This document shows positions 51,583 through 62,250 of a stretch of 64,000 nucleotides of DNA, one piece after another; positions within the stretch are counted from its first letter, which is position 1; each line of letters starts with the position of its first letter. Made by a program: the position numbers and the translations under genes. Source of the stretch: Phallusia mammillata (Eukaryota; Chordata; Ascidiacea; Phlebobranchia; Ascidiidae). Below the pieces are notes generated by a model that did not search any database, was not told the DNA's origin, and worked only from the letters and a program-made list of their open reading frames with translations. The stretch is from positions 136,367 through 200,366 of the forward strand of contig QLIY01000057.1 of the NCBI GenBank assembly GCA_003260075.1, in the 5' to 3' direction.

Positions 51583-53436
51583 ACTTACAAAATATTTGTC
51601 TTTCCAACAACTCTAGTGCAGTGCTAGCAGGTGCCACATTGCTCAATACACTTAGCTAACATTGTCAGCAGATCTTTTTGCAGGTGAAAAACTTAATGCA
51701 TTTTTCTTTTTTGTGTTGAATTCAGTACACGCAAGTTACATAACCCTTTGCATGATGAGCCCTTCCTGTCTGAATGACCTAGGCGTATATGTACAGTTTG
51801 TTTTCCTTATTGTTAATAACTTTGTTTTTATATTCTGATTTGTTTCCTTCTGCTGCTGCCTCTGCAGACCAATAACCTATTTATGAATATCATGTAGCAA
51901 GAAGTTAATACTGCTGGTGAATTCATTTCAATTTCCAATTAAAATTACAACAGTTGAATCCCAAGCAATTTGAGTAGCTGACCAAATGATTGTTGCAGTA
52001 AATCGTTGTTCTGTAACTACGGTCTTATCTGAAGTGAATTGCTCAGTAATGGTCGCTGGCAAAAATGCACACTGTACGTATTGGTGGTCTCCACAATATA
52101 TCCTATTTCGCGCCTTAGCTTCTGCACATTATATTCTGATAGTTTTCGTGTTTTAAAGAAACTTTTCAATAATGCAGCAGACTGTTTTAAGAATAGAAAA
52201 TATCTGCTTTATATTCTGTTCTTTTGTGAGGTGATTGGTTTTTGTCTTCGCCAAAGAGTGTCTCCATTTCTTTTACTCATCATAGTAAATACATCTGGAT
52301 CAAATCTATGGGCTTGAACTTTCATTCCAACATTTCTGTTATCAAGCTTAACAATTACTGCAATTTTTCATGACCCGCTTGGAACAATTCTTAACAGTTG
52401 TGTGTGGCAGTATGATTATCTTGTTCAGCTATTCAGAACCAACTAATTATTGACTAATAAATCGTGGCAATAATATAGCGGAAACTGCGGTTATCAGCGT
52501 GATTGTTTTATTAGAGTTAGAAACTTTGTTGCGTTGAGCAATAATGTTACTTGGAATAGAAACAGACGTCCTAAAAGTACATGGGTGGACTGTATCAAAG
52601 TGTACGTGTAAGCTGGTTTCATCTTAAAGTAAATTTTGGGTCTACCTACTGAATAATGGTTAAGGTTAAGACCCTATTTAAGTATGATTAATAATGTAAT
52701 TTAGTAGTAATAATGTAATTTAGTTATACGACGGAAGTAAATAGCACTGACCATATACAGCGACAATAGCAGAATATCGTCCTGAAATTCCGTAACAATG
52801 TAATCACGAGTGTAACTGTGCAAAGAGTTTGCCTCATACATCACATAAATGCAACGACTGCACACCAAATACTTTGCTGTGCCTAACAATAACAATATGA
52901 AAAAAATATGCAAAAAAAAACTAATATCTGTGAAGAAATATAAGCTATTGCTGTCAGGCATAGTATCAAGTTTACAATACCTTTGTGTTGAGACTGTTGA
53001 CGGTAGGCCGTACCTGCAGTACTTCTCTTACCAGAACGACGCCACTAATTGTTAAAAATGACAAATAAAAAACTCCCCAGTTGAAATAAATTACAGAATG
53101 TGGAGGTAGCGTAGCAACAAATCATTGAAGCGTAACGGTAAAACGCTCTGATATTTTTGAGTTTTGTGCTGTTAACAGCCAATCGTGCTATGTAACTATA
53201 ACGTTATTGTTACAATAATGCCAAAGAAACCATACGAAAAGTGCATTATTTTATAATTTTTATTTAACATTATTTTAAATCAGCGTGTAAATATCAGAAA
53301 AGAATCTTCGGTGCAGTGCCAAAATAAATTGGAAATTATTTGGTTTGTTGATAAAATACTACTTCTGTTTGCAGAATCTATATTTGTTTGATTACGATAC
53401 TAGAACTTAATTGAGTTATTGTAATATCCTGTCAAA
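51583..53436. other. CDC42 3' UTR and NME7 upstream region
   Basis: AT-rich unique DNA, apparently free of G-run joints. It contains the long CDC42 3' UTR (candidate AATAAA 52456-52461). Short frames at 52039 and 52849 have no recognisable domain. Confidence 0.5.
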
Positions 53437-56400
53437 ATGGTAAGTTTGATTTGTATTTATTATATTAAAGTAAGCAAACTTAAATGTTTCATTTTTGAGC
53501 AAGTTTTTAACTTTGCGCAGATAATTGGCATAAAGTACTTCCTGGTCCTTTTTTTCACATACATTGTACCAGTGGTGGGATTCAAAATTTTTGTCAGCCG
53601 GTTCTATACCAAAAATCATATTTTCAGACGGTTCTGTTACAAAAAGTCCATTGACAGTAATCAGTAATGCTAACCGGTTCGCTGATCTCATACAATTTCG
53701 TGAGATGGTTCTATAGAACCGGCCGAATCCCACCACTGCATTGTATCCCCAAACACTGACATTCAGGTCATGCACAGGCGCACATCCACATGGGATATAG
53801 TCAGGGTTGCCATACCGTCCTTATTTCTAAGATTTGTCCTTATTTTGAAGGGCAATGTCTTAGAAAAATGTTTGTCCTTATTTCTAAGAAATGTCCTTAT
53901 TTTTGACTTGAGTCCTTGTTTTGTCTTATGTTCAACAATTATAAGTCAAATACCTGCTACAAGTAAAAGTAAACCTAGACTTGAGCTTTTGCGAAATGCA
54001 CGAAGTGTTTCCTGCGAACAAAAAGTAGCTGGAACAGATTGTTTCTGGCCAAAATATTGCATATGATATGTTATGGCTCGTATAAATGCAAAGATTTGTT
54101 CCAAAACATTTGTTTTATTTCGTATAAAAACATTAATTTTTCGGTTGTCCTTATTTTTGGTTTCAAGTCGATGGCAACCCTATATAGTGTTCCTGGGCAC
54201 CCAAGAACTTATTGGGAACTGCCATGTTTTGCAGACTGGCCCGGAATGGTACAAAAGCAAATTAACATATTCTTGTTTTTTAGTTTCCTGGCTATACTGA
54301 TGCATACATTGAACCTTCAGTAAGTTGTTGAACAATTGGTGTTCTAAAATGTTATGCTTCAAAGAATATATATTTCATAAAATATTGTACTTGTTTGTTA
54401 TTACAATGTTTATTTGCAGTCTGCACAAGATGAAAGGTATTCATTTATTGCTGAGTGGTATGACCCACAAGCAGCCTTAATCAGAAGATACCAGTTTCTA
54501 TTTTATCCCAAGGACAGCAGCATTGAAATGGTTGGTTTATGAAATTGAAAAATAGTTGAAATTGCTTTGTATATTTATAAAGATTGAAATTTTTGAATAA
54601 TTTTTGCAGTATGACATAAAAAATAGACGGAAGTTCCTCAGTCGCACAAAATTTGATACGGTTGGGATTGACAACTTATACATCGGAAGTCAAATTAGCA
54701 TTTACTCAAGGCAGCTAACATTTGTCGACTTCGGTGACAAATTCACTGAAAGCAAGTTGGGAAGTAAAAAAGAAAAGTAAGCCTTTACCCTAATTGACGT
54801 CACATTTTTTGGAGCTGTAACTACAAATAATTCAAACTATTTAAAGGACTTTAGCACTAATAAAACCGGATGCTGTTTCCAAACTGGGCACAATTGTAAT
54901 TGCTCTGCGAGAAAATGATATTCAAGTTTGCAAAGCTAAGATGGTACAATTCTCAAGAAAAGATGCAGCATTGTTTTATGAAGAGCATCAATCGAAGCCC
55001 TTTTTCAAGTGAGTAGATGTTACACATAAAACAACTTCAAATAAGTTGCTGAAATTAATAGTAATGGGCTGCTAGTGTTGTTGTTTTTTGTAATTTGCAA
55101 ACCATCAACATAAACACTAGCTTGCTTTTTTTGACGAAAAAATGTTTGCAGCTCCCTCATTGACTTTATGACCAGTGGCCCTGTTGTTGCCATGGAGATT
55201 ATGGGAACCAATGTCACAAAGAAGTGGAGAGAATTGCTTGGACCAACAAGTACTGCTGAAGCACGCAGCACAGCACCCAACAGTATTCGGGCTATGTTCG
55301 GATCAGATGACACCAGAAATGCTGCCCATGGTTCAGACAGTGCTGATTCTGCAGCCAGGGTATATACAATGGATTTGTTAACTTTAAGAGAGATGGTGGT
55401 ACAGGCCTGGGCAAATGTTTAAACGGCATGGGCAAATGTTTAAACATGGTGAATGAAAACTGGAATCAATTTCCAGAACCCAATTAATGTTTGCTGAATA
55501 TTTTTAAACCAATTTAGCATTTGAACTAGTAAATTCTGCTAACACCATAGCTCAGGCCACCCGCACATTTAGCTATTTTTCGATAGGTGCCGCAAAGAGC
55601 ACAAATCCCCATTGAAAATGGTATATCTCAAAATGGGGGGGGGGCATTTTTAACCTAATTTAGAATTTGAACTAGTAAATTCTGCTAACACCATAACTCA
55701 GGCCATCCACACATTTAGCTATTTTTCGATAAGTGCCGCAAAGAGCACAAATCCCCATTGAAAATGGTATATCTCAAAATATACTGAGGGCTATTGGGGC
55801 TGGGGTTACGTATTATCAATAAAAATGTAATGAAACTAACACTAAAATTTAGTTCCTGATGGAAAATTTTCAAAAACTTACTTCCTAACCCACCTCTCTT
55901 TAGCCGCGGGGGGGGGGCGCCACCTATCGAAAATTAGCTAAATGTGCGGCTGACATGAGTTATGGTGTTTGTAGCTCTATCTTCAAACTAAGCCTTAAAA
56001 GTTAGTTTGATGATAAAATTTTATTGTAAATATCCTTGTCATGAGAGAATTACACAAATTTGTAATCCTGTTGCAAATTTACCAGCACCAAATCGCATGA
56101 ACAGTGATTGAAAAAAATGTGGTTTATTTTGCAGGAGCTTGAATTTTTCTTTCCATCCCGAGCAAGATGTGAACTTGCAAACACAGCAAAGTTTGAAAAC
56201 TGCACATGTTGTGTTATCAAACCACATGCTGTGAAAGCAGGGCTTGTGGGTGACATTCTCACAGTCATTCAGGATTCTGGCTTTACTGTGACGGATCTAT
56301 GCATGGTAAGTTTAGTCACCAAGATGACTGATGGTTGGTGTAACAGCCTTGTGTGCCCAAGGTATCTGGTTTAAAATCTTTCTCCGCTTCTTGTGTTTCC

Positions 56401-57065
56401 CTGAACAAGAAACTTGAGTGACATTGTTTCAACCCAGTGAAATCTAATTGGTTGAACTAAATGGTCACTAACTTTCTAAGTTAAAAAAACAAATGAAAAA
56501 TGATTCAACTGGCTTGCAATAAAAGCAGGTATCTCGACAGAGGACTCATTATTAGCATAACACATTCAGGCATAGCACTGAGGATAAAAATGAAACAAAC
56601 GAACAAGTTTACACCCTCACATTTGTTTTGTTGATAGCCTTACCATAAAAATCGAATTTATCTGATTGCTTTCTTGCAGCAAAATGTTGAGAAAGCGAAT
56701 GCTGAAGAGTTTTATGAGATTTACAAGGGAGTTGTGGCCGAATACCAGAACATGGTTAACGAATTGTGCAACGGCCCATCTCTTGCACTGGAAATTACAT
56801 CAAAAGATGATGATACCGCTGTCAAGTTTCGTGAACTGTGCGGCCCAGCCGACCCTGTAAGTTTACATTTACTCTAAAAAATTATGCCTAGAAGAAATTT
56901 TGACCCTTGGTGTGGACTTCTCAGGAAATCGCTCGTCACCTAAGACCGAAGACTTTGAGGGCAATGTTTGGCAAAGATAAAATTCAGAATGCCGTCCATT
57001 GCACTGATCTGCCCGAGGATGGGATTCTCGAGGTCGAGTACTTCTTCCGTATCTTGAAAAACTAA
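53437..57065 (+). CDS. NME7: NME7 nucleoside diphosphate kinase family member, complete
   Basis: Ciliary and centrosomal NDP-kinase-like protein, a gamma-tubulin ring complex and doublet-microtubule component in vertebrates. Exons 53437-53439 (ATG only), 54284-54319 (small, optional), 54420-54530, 54610-54776, 54847-55008, 55152-55359, 56135-56305, 56680-56856 and 56925-57065; 391 aa (human 376). DM10 domain first (FIAEWYDPQAALIRRYQFLF, human FIAEWYDPNASLLRRYELLF). Then NDK-A (TLALIKPDAVSK ... NAAHGSD with the catalytic His) and NDK-B (CCVIKPHAV ... NAVHCTDLPEDG). All phases agree. The 36-nt exon has a strong acceptor and donor and keeps the frame, but its peptide (FPGYTDAYIEPS) has no human counterpart. 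Intron 1 carries two hAT elements. Confidence 0.93.
53570..53738. mobile_element. hAT-type MITE (CAGTGGTGGGATTCAAA family)
   Basis: Ends CAGTGGTGGGATTCAAA and GAATCCCACCACTG; flanks CATTGTAC (53562-53569) and CATTGTAT (53739-53746), a 7/8 target duplication. The internal GGTTCTATAGAACCGG palindrome is shared with the copy at 61845-62023. Lies in NME7 intron 1. Confidence 0.85.
53802..54181. mobile_element. hAT-type MITE (CAGGGTTGCC family), second copy
   Basis: It begins CAGGGTTGCCATACCGTCC and ends ATGGCAACCCT; ATATAGT on both sides (53795-53801 and 54182-54188). Inverse orientation relative to the copy at 42239-42624, sharing the AAGGAC-type repeats. Lies in NME7 intron 1. Confidence 0.82.
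55500..55990. repeat. Fold-back repeat in NME7 intron 6 with two G-run joints
   Basis: The segment TAACACCATA...GCACATTTAGCTATTTTTCGATAGGTG (about 55540-55590) recurs directly after G10 (55635-55644). It also recurs inverted at 55918-55970 after another G10 (55908-55917). The underlying element is an inverted-repeat MITE about 400 bp long. Confidence 0.6.
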
Positions 57066-57138
57066 AATTATATTGTTTTATGACTTCGTCGTTTATGTTC
57101 CTTGCACAAGTACACTGTTCACGCATACAGAGACTTTT

Positions 57139-57144
57139 AATAAA
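57139..57144 (+). terminator. Polyadenylation signal of NME7
   Basis: AATAAA 74 bp after the NME7 stop codon, on the gene's strand. Confidence 0.6.
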
Positions 57145-58535
57145 TCATTAACAACAGTAAAACCCACGTGCCCGCCCAAAACCGACGTCCAAACCTATGT
57201 TACATTGCATTTGAATTGAAAGACAGGAAAGAATCAAATTTGTTTCGAATATTTTGCTTTGAGGGTGAGACACTTTTTGTGTTGGCAAACAAGAATGGAA
57301 AATAGGACTTGTTGTAGCTGGTTTTTTTGGTGGTGTGACAAGTATTGAAAAAGTGTGTAGAGAGTTAACACACACACAGTTATTGCAGGGTTACCAGACG
57401 TCTGAAAGTGCAAATAAATTTTCAATACATTTCAAATATCCGGAGTTTTTGCATCTAGCAGCCTTCAAGTTTTCAAAGTGGCCAAAATTGGCTTTTTGGG
57501 TGATTCAAGCAGGGGAGTGAATGTCCCATAACGTTAATACTCAAAACCGATTGCTTGCTTTATTCCCTATTCCGGCGAACAAGGATGTTCAAAGAGGTTT
57601 ACTGTTGTCTGTGTGTTTTTTAATACATGATGCTATAAAACGCAATATAGCGCCAGTTTGGTTTCAAGAACGGCATGTATGGAAAGTGTCAGGAGCTCGG
57701 CCCAGTCAACACTTTGCTGCTGCCAAAAGTTTGTAGCTAGTTTTGTTGGCTTTTGTACGAATACTGTAATGTAGGCTAGTCCAAGCCGTAAGTTAAAAAA
57801 ACAAGCTAGATGACCCACTTTAGTACAAGTAGAACTGGCAGGCACATGAAGTAGGCTACCAGTAAAGTGAAAATGTAGTATTTCTACCGCAGACCAAAGT
57901 ATTTGTAAATAATGTTTTAGGCTGTGTTAGCAAAACAGACTCTTATGGCATTTATTTATTCTGCTCCCGACGGCTTCGTTTTGAAAGGCGAATTTAAGCA
58001 AGCCGACATACATTGTCGAACTCAAGTCACAAAACATTAGTGAATCATTACAGGTAAACATTTCACTAACGGCATAAAACCGTAGGCTACGTACTGTTAA
58101 CATACACGCGGTCAACTAATGTTTAAATTGCAACCCTCCTGTCACAATATGGGTCGTATCAAATACTGTCGAAAGCTTGTATGAAATTGGAAATAGTAGA
58201 AGCATTTTTTATTGTAGAAATAAAGGCCAAACAAATCATTCATCTGCCAAACCAGTTATAACGATAACATACAAATAACATAAAAATATATATTTCCATT
58301 TTTCCATTTCGCAATGCATACTCAAATAAACCTAATTCGATTAAATACGGGGTGATTAATCAGCTGCTATTTTTCACAAACCGTTTTATTTTTTTCGTAT
58401 TTGTTTCTGCAAACAAAAAACACCCACAAATAAATTACGAATTGGCAGAGACACAATGGTGCTAAATTAGTTTCGATTGGGGAAGAAAAAGCAAGAAACA
58501 ATTAAGCCTGCCAATTCATGATACTCACTCTACGC

Positions 58536-59068
58536 CAGAGCTTCCCAAACTTTTTTAAACGCGACCCCTTTTAATCTCTTTAAATCTTCCGCGCCCCTTC
58601 ACGGATAATATAATAAACAATGCGAAAAATACGTTTGTTGTATTTATTGAAAGGCTAATTCGAGCGAAAACTAAAAACAACTTACCGATATTCGGAGTCT
58701 ACTACTTTACACATCCAAACACCAATACCTTGTACGTGCTTTAGCCTTTAGTTTCTATCACATTGTTCTGCAAATAGTCACTTATCACCTTGGACCAAGT
58801 TTGGGCCGTTGCAGTGCTTTGCAAACGGACTGTTCGATCAATGGCGTCACTACAAGCGCTTAGCCGAAAACGTTTTAAAACCGACGTCACTTAAACAAAA
58901 ATGGCATTGTGACGTTATACAAAGGTCAAGGCCGGGGGTATGCGGCATCCCCGTACTCTACGCCAGTGTATGGAGTACTTTCTTCAAAAGTGGTACAGCT
59001 CTCTGCGACCCCTCAAGTTTGTTAAGCGACCCCTTCCGGAGTCGCGACCCCCAGTTTGGGAAGCCCTG
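58536..59068. mobile_element. hAT (Charlie-like) element, TSD CTCTACGC
   Basis: Ends CAGAGCTTCCCAAACTTTTT and AGTTTGGGAAGCCCTG, with GCGACCCC motifs just inside each end. Exact 8-bp duplication CTCTACGC (58528-58535 and 59069-59076). A frame across the right half has no transposase motif. Confidence 0.9.
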
Positions 59069-60566
59069 CTCTACGCCACGCACAATACAACAGCAAGTCA
59101 TCACGAAATTTTAAGAAAATAATTGAATTAAAATTTAATAAATGCACCATCTATTTAATTAAACGTAATCAGTTCTCTATAACATGACATATAACCTAAT
59201 TCATATTCGCGTTGTTTAAAAAAGGGACCGAGTGCGTTTTAACAAAAATTCGGTCGAGCAATATATATGTTCCACTTATACCTTCAAAAAATTATAACAT
59301 CCTTTGGCGTACAAACCTTTGAAATTATCGGTCTAAAATCCTTGAAAAAAAAGGTAATGAAAAATGCTAATGAAAAGACAATGCTAATGAAAAGACAAAA
59401 GTTTTGCCCATCAAAAATCTTTTTTGGGGTCATTTCCAAAACTTCCACTGTGGTTCTCACATACCTATACACAAAATGTGGGAGAAAATTTGCAATCGAT
59501 GAAACTTCGACATTTTTAAACGCCTCGTAAATAAAGATTAAAAGTGTTTTCGATTGTTGCTTTACGCATTACTGCTGGATCCCAAGCAACAGCAATATAT
59601 TGCGCATAATAAACATCAATCAATGTTTCTGTCGGAAATATCATTAAAATTCTGCATGTATTTTCTGAGTCGTGAAATAAGCTATTTATTTCACACCAAA
59701 TCACCCACGACCAATACACGAACATGTCACACTGCCAACATTCACAAAGTTGTAAGAAACGAGTGGGGTAAAGAATAGCGGTTATTTCCACCGATTAGAA
59801 TAGCTTTACCCAGCATCGCATGATTTATGGCATTTGGTGGAAAGTCCCTCGCAGGAAATAGCGTTTTTTTACCAACTTCCTAAGCATTGTTACTTAAGGA
59901 ACGATAAATCTAAATTAAGAACATACAACAACGTTTATTTATTTTTATATTTATTTTTATCATTTATTTTTATCATTACTATTTTCCCAAACCCCAACGG
60001 ATGACAATTTGTCTATAAAGGTGACGATTTAGGCGGAGGTCATTATGGTCATTTTTGTACTTAAAAATGACTTCGCAACATTGCGCTTTGGGGGGGGGGT
60101 TTATTATGGTCATTTTTGTACTTAAAAATGACTTCGCAACATTGCGCTTTATATAGGTTGCATGCAAGAACTGCGTTAATTTTAGGTCTAAAAAGGGATA
60201 TATGCTCTCAGTCGGCATAGTGCAAATTTTTTTCAAAATAAACAAATCAAATTAATGCGCGAACACTAAGCATGTGCAACTAAAAAAAAAACAGGCAAAA
60301 ACGATCATAAGCCCAAATTTGCAGCAAACTATTGCTATTTTGGACACAATGCAGTTTTATCTGGAAACAAATCACTTTCTTTCTTAAAATAGCTGAACTT
60401 TGTTAAACATAGCACGTCGAAAAGTGATCATTGCGTGTCGACCCTGGGTTGGGTTCTTGGCTATTCTTTGAAAATTTATAAAATATCAATCAACACAGCA
60501 GTTTTTCGAAACTCGTGTTTTACGAAAGGCAGACGTTGTGCTGGGCACTCAACCAAGTCTGTCAAT

Positions 60567-60616
<50 letters not shown>
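60567..60616 (+). repeat. 50-nt uninterrupted G tract
   Basis: Pure G between CTGTCAAT and TAAAACACGCC. No flanking duplication was seen here, unlike the 10-12 nt runs. Confidence 0.8.
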
Positions 60617-60617
<1 letters not shown>

Positions 60618-61844
60618 AAAACACGCCACGTTCGAATCATGTGTTGATTAATTACTTTAAAGATGATTTGCACATGGCTGATGGGCTCTTTGTTGCAGCT
60701 AGTTTGCAAATGCTGTCTGCAAAATGATGCTGCGATGCAACTTTAGGGAAATTGTACGGCTTTGCACCGATTCTGGCCGCACTGTGCATTAAAATGCACA
60801 CATTGCATTTTAATGTGCATGGACTTGAAAGTAATGTGGCAGGTTTTTATGCTGCCCAAGCCTATAATTAAAAGACGTACACGAAACCAAATACAACATA
60901 CAATACATGCTGATTTTATTTGCAAGTTTCTTGCATACCAAAAACAAAGAAAGAGGAAATTGGTTAAATAGGCGATTGCCATATACAATAAGTCCATCAT
61001 ACGTCTGTTATGAACAGTCCTCCTATTTAATTAAAAGTAACTTGTCTTCCCAGAATAGTAAAAAAGCACGCTAAAATTTTCCTGTTTTGCATTTTTTCAC
61101 TGGTAATTGAAACTAACAGCAAGCTAACTTCATGCTAACAAAAATTTGTCATATAGCCTACTTGTGATATAGTTGTTGACCATCTTTATGAGTAATGTGT
61201 CCTCTTTTTATGAAATGAGTAATGTGTCCTCTTTGGTGAAAGTTTGCAATGTATGTATACATGGAGCAAATGGCATGTCATTTCAGCAAAGGTTGAAACC
61301 AAGTCGTTCCACGCATTTATGTTGTGCGCACTCTGAAGGCACGTAGCTAATAGAAGAATTTACTACGCCTTGCACGAATGATTGATAGATCGGCTAATTA
61401 CAACCGACGCTGCTATCACGAACTACTACGTGCAAACACAACAAATGTTCTGATTGCTACATTTTTGACTTTTGCGTCCGCTTCGGACTTTTTTGTCGTT
61501 AATCGTTTGTTCGTCTACCCAGATCAATTAATCACTGATGTAAATACCAGCTTTCTGAAATGGATCCAATTTGCGGGGTCGTATAAAAATAGCGACAGGG
61601 ACCCGATGTTTTCAAACGCGTAAACCCATTGAAGCGAGGGTATTGTCTGACAAATCTTTTGAAAAGTTGTAAAATAGACGTTTAATTCGGATCAGCTTGT
61701 AAGGTGGGCGACGATATACAACAGACAAAGATTTTAAACAAAGGCTTCAGAAACGAAGGTTGTTTTTCAAAGGTGTTCTGTACAAGCTGGTTTAAATCGT
61801 CGAAAATGAAAAACGTAGTTTAGAACTATAGGCTAGGTTATAAC

Positions 61845-62023
61845 CATTGGTGGGATTCAAATTTTTTGTCAGCCGGTTCTATCACAAAAGTCATATTTTT
61901 CAGCCGGTTTGTTACAAAACGTCCATTGACAGTGACCAGAAATGCTAACCGGTTCGCTGATCTTATAAAATTTCGTGAGACGGTTCTATAGAACCGGTGC
62001 GAACCGCCTGAATCCCACCAGTG
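61845..62023. mobile_element. hAT-type MITE, TSD GTTATAAC
   Basis: Same family as 53570-53738 (TTGGTGGGATTCAAATTTTT ... GAATCCCACCAGTG). Exact GTTATAAC at 61837-61844 and 62024-62031. It lies about 230 bp upstream of the P450 start codon, inside its probable promoter. Confidence 0.9.
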
Positions 62024-62250
62024 GTTATAACCTAGTATATATCACTGCTTTATATTCTGGGAAGAGGAAAACAGTTTCTATAAGGGCATCCAATGGCAAC
62101 GTTGCCAATTCAAGTATGTAAATAAAACATGACCGGTCGATGCTAACAAGCTTTCAAAAAACAACAACTTTACACTCCTGCCCGAATCGTTTTTGGAAAA
62201 CAGTTTTCTTATGTTTAGTGTTTATATTTAGGCTAGCTCGTAGTAGGACA

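Larger units (their letters stand above)
57066..62250. other. Intergenic between NME7 and the P450
   Basis: The NME7 AATAAA is at 57139-57144. Beyond it I recognise only transposon remnants, a G10 joint (60090-60099, about 55 bp repeated), a 50-nt G tract and a small hairpin around GCATTTTAATGTGCAT (about 60784-60820). Many short frames exist (for example 57521-57736, 59267-59530, 61378-61623) but none shows a domain or paired splice sites. Confidence 0.55.

Noticed and set aside
60435-60709. Poly-Gly/poly-Pro frames around the 50-nt G tract
   Set aside because: Same reason; no conserved sequence on either side.
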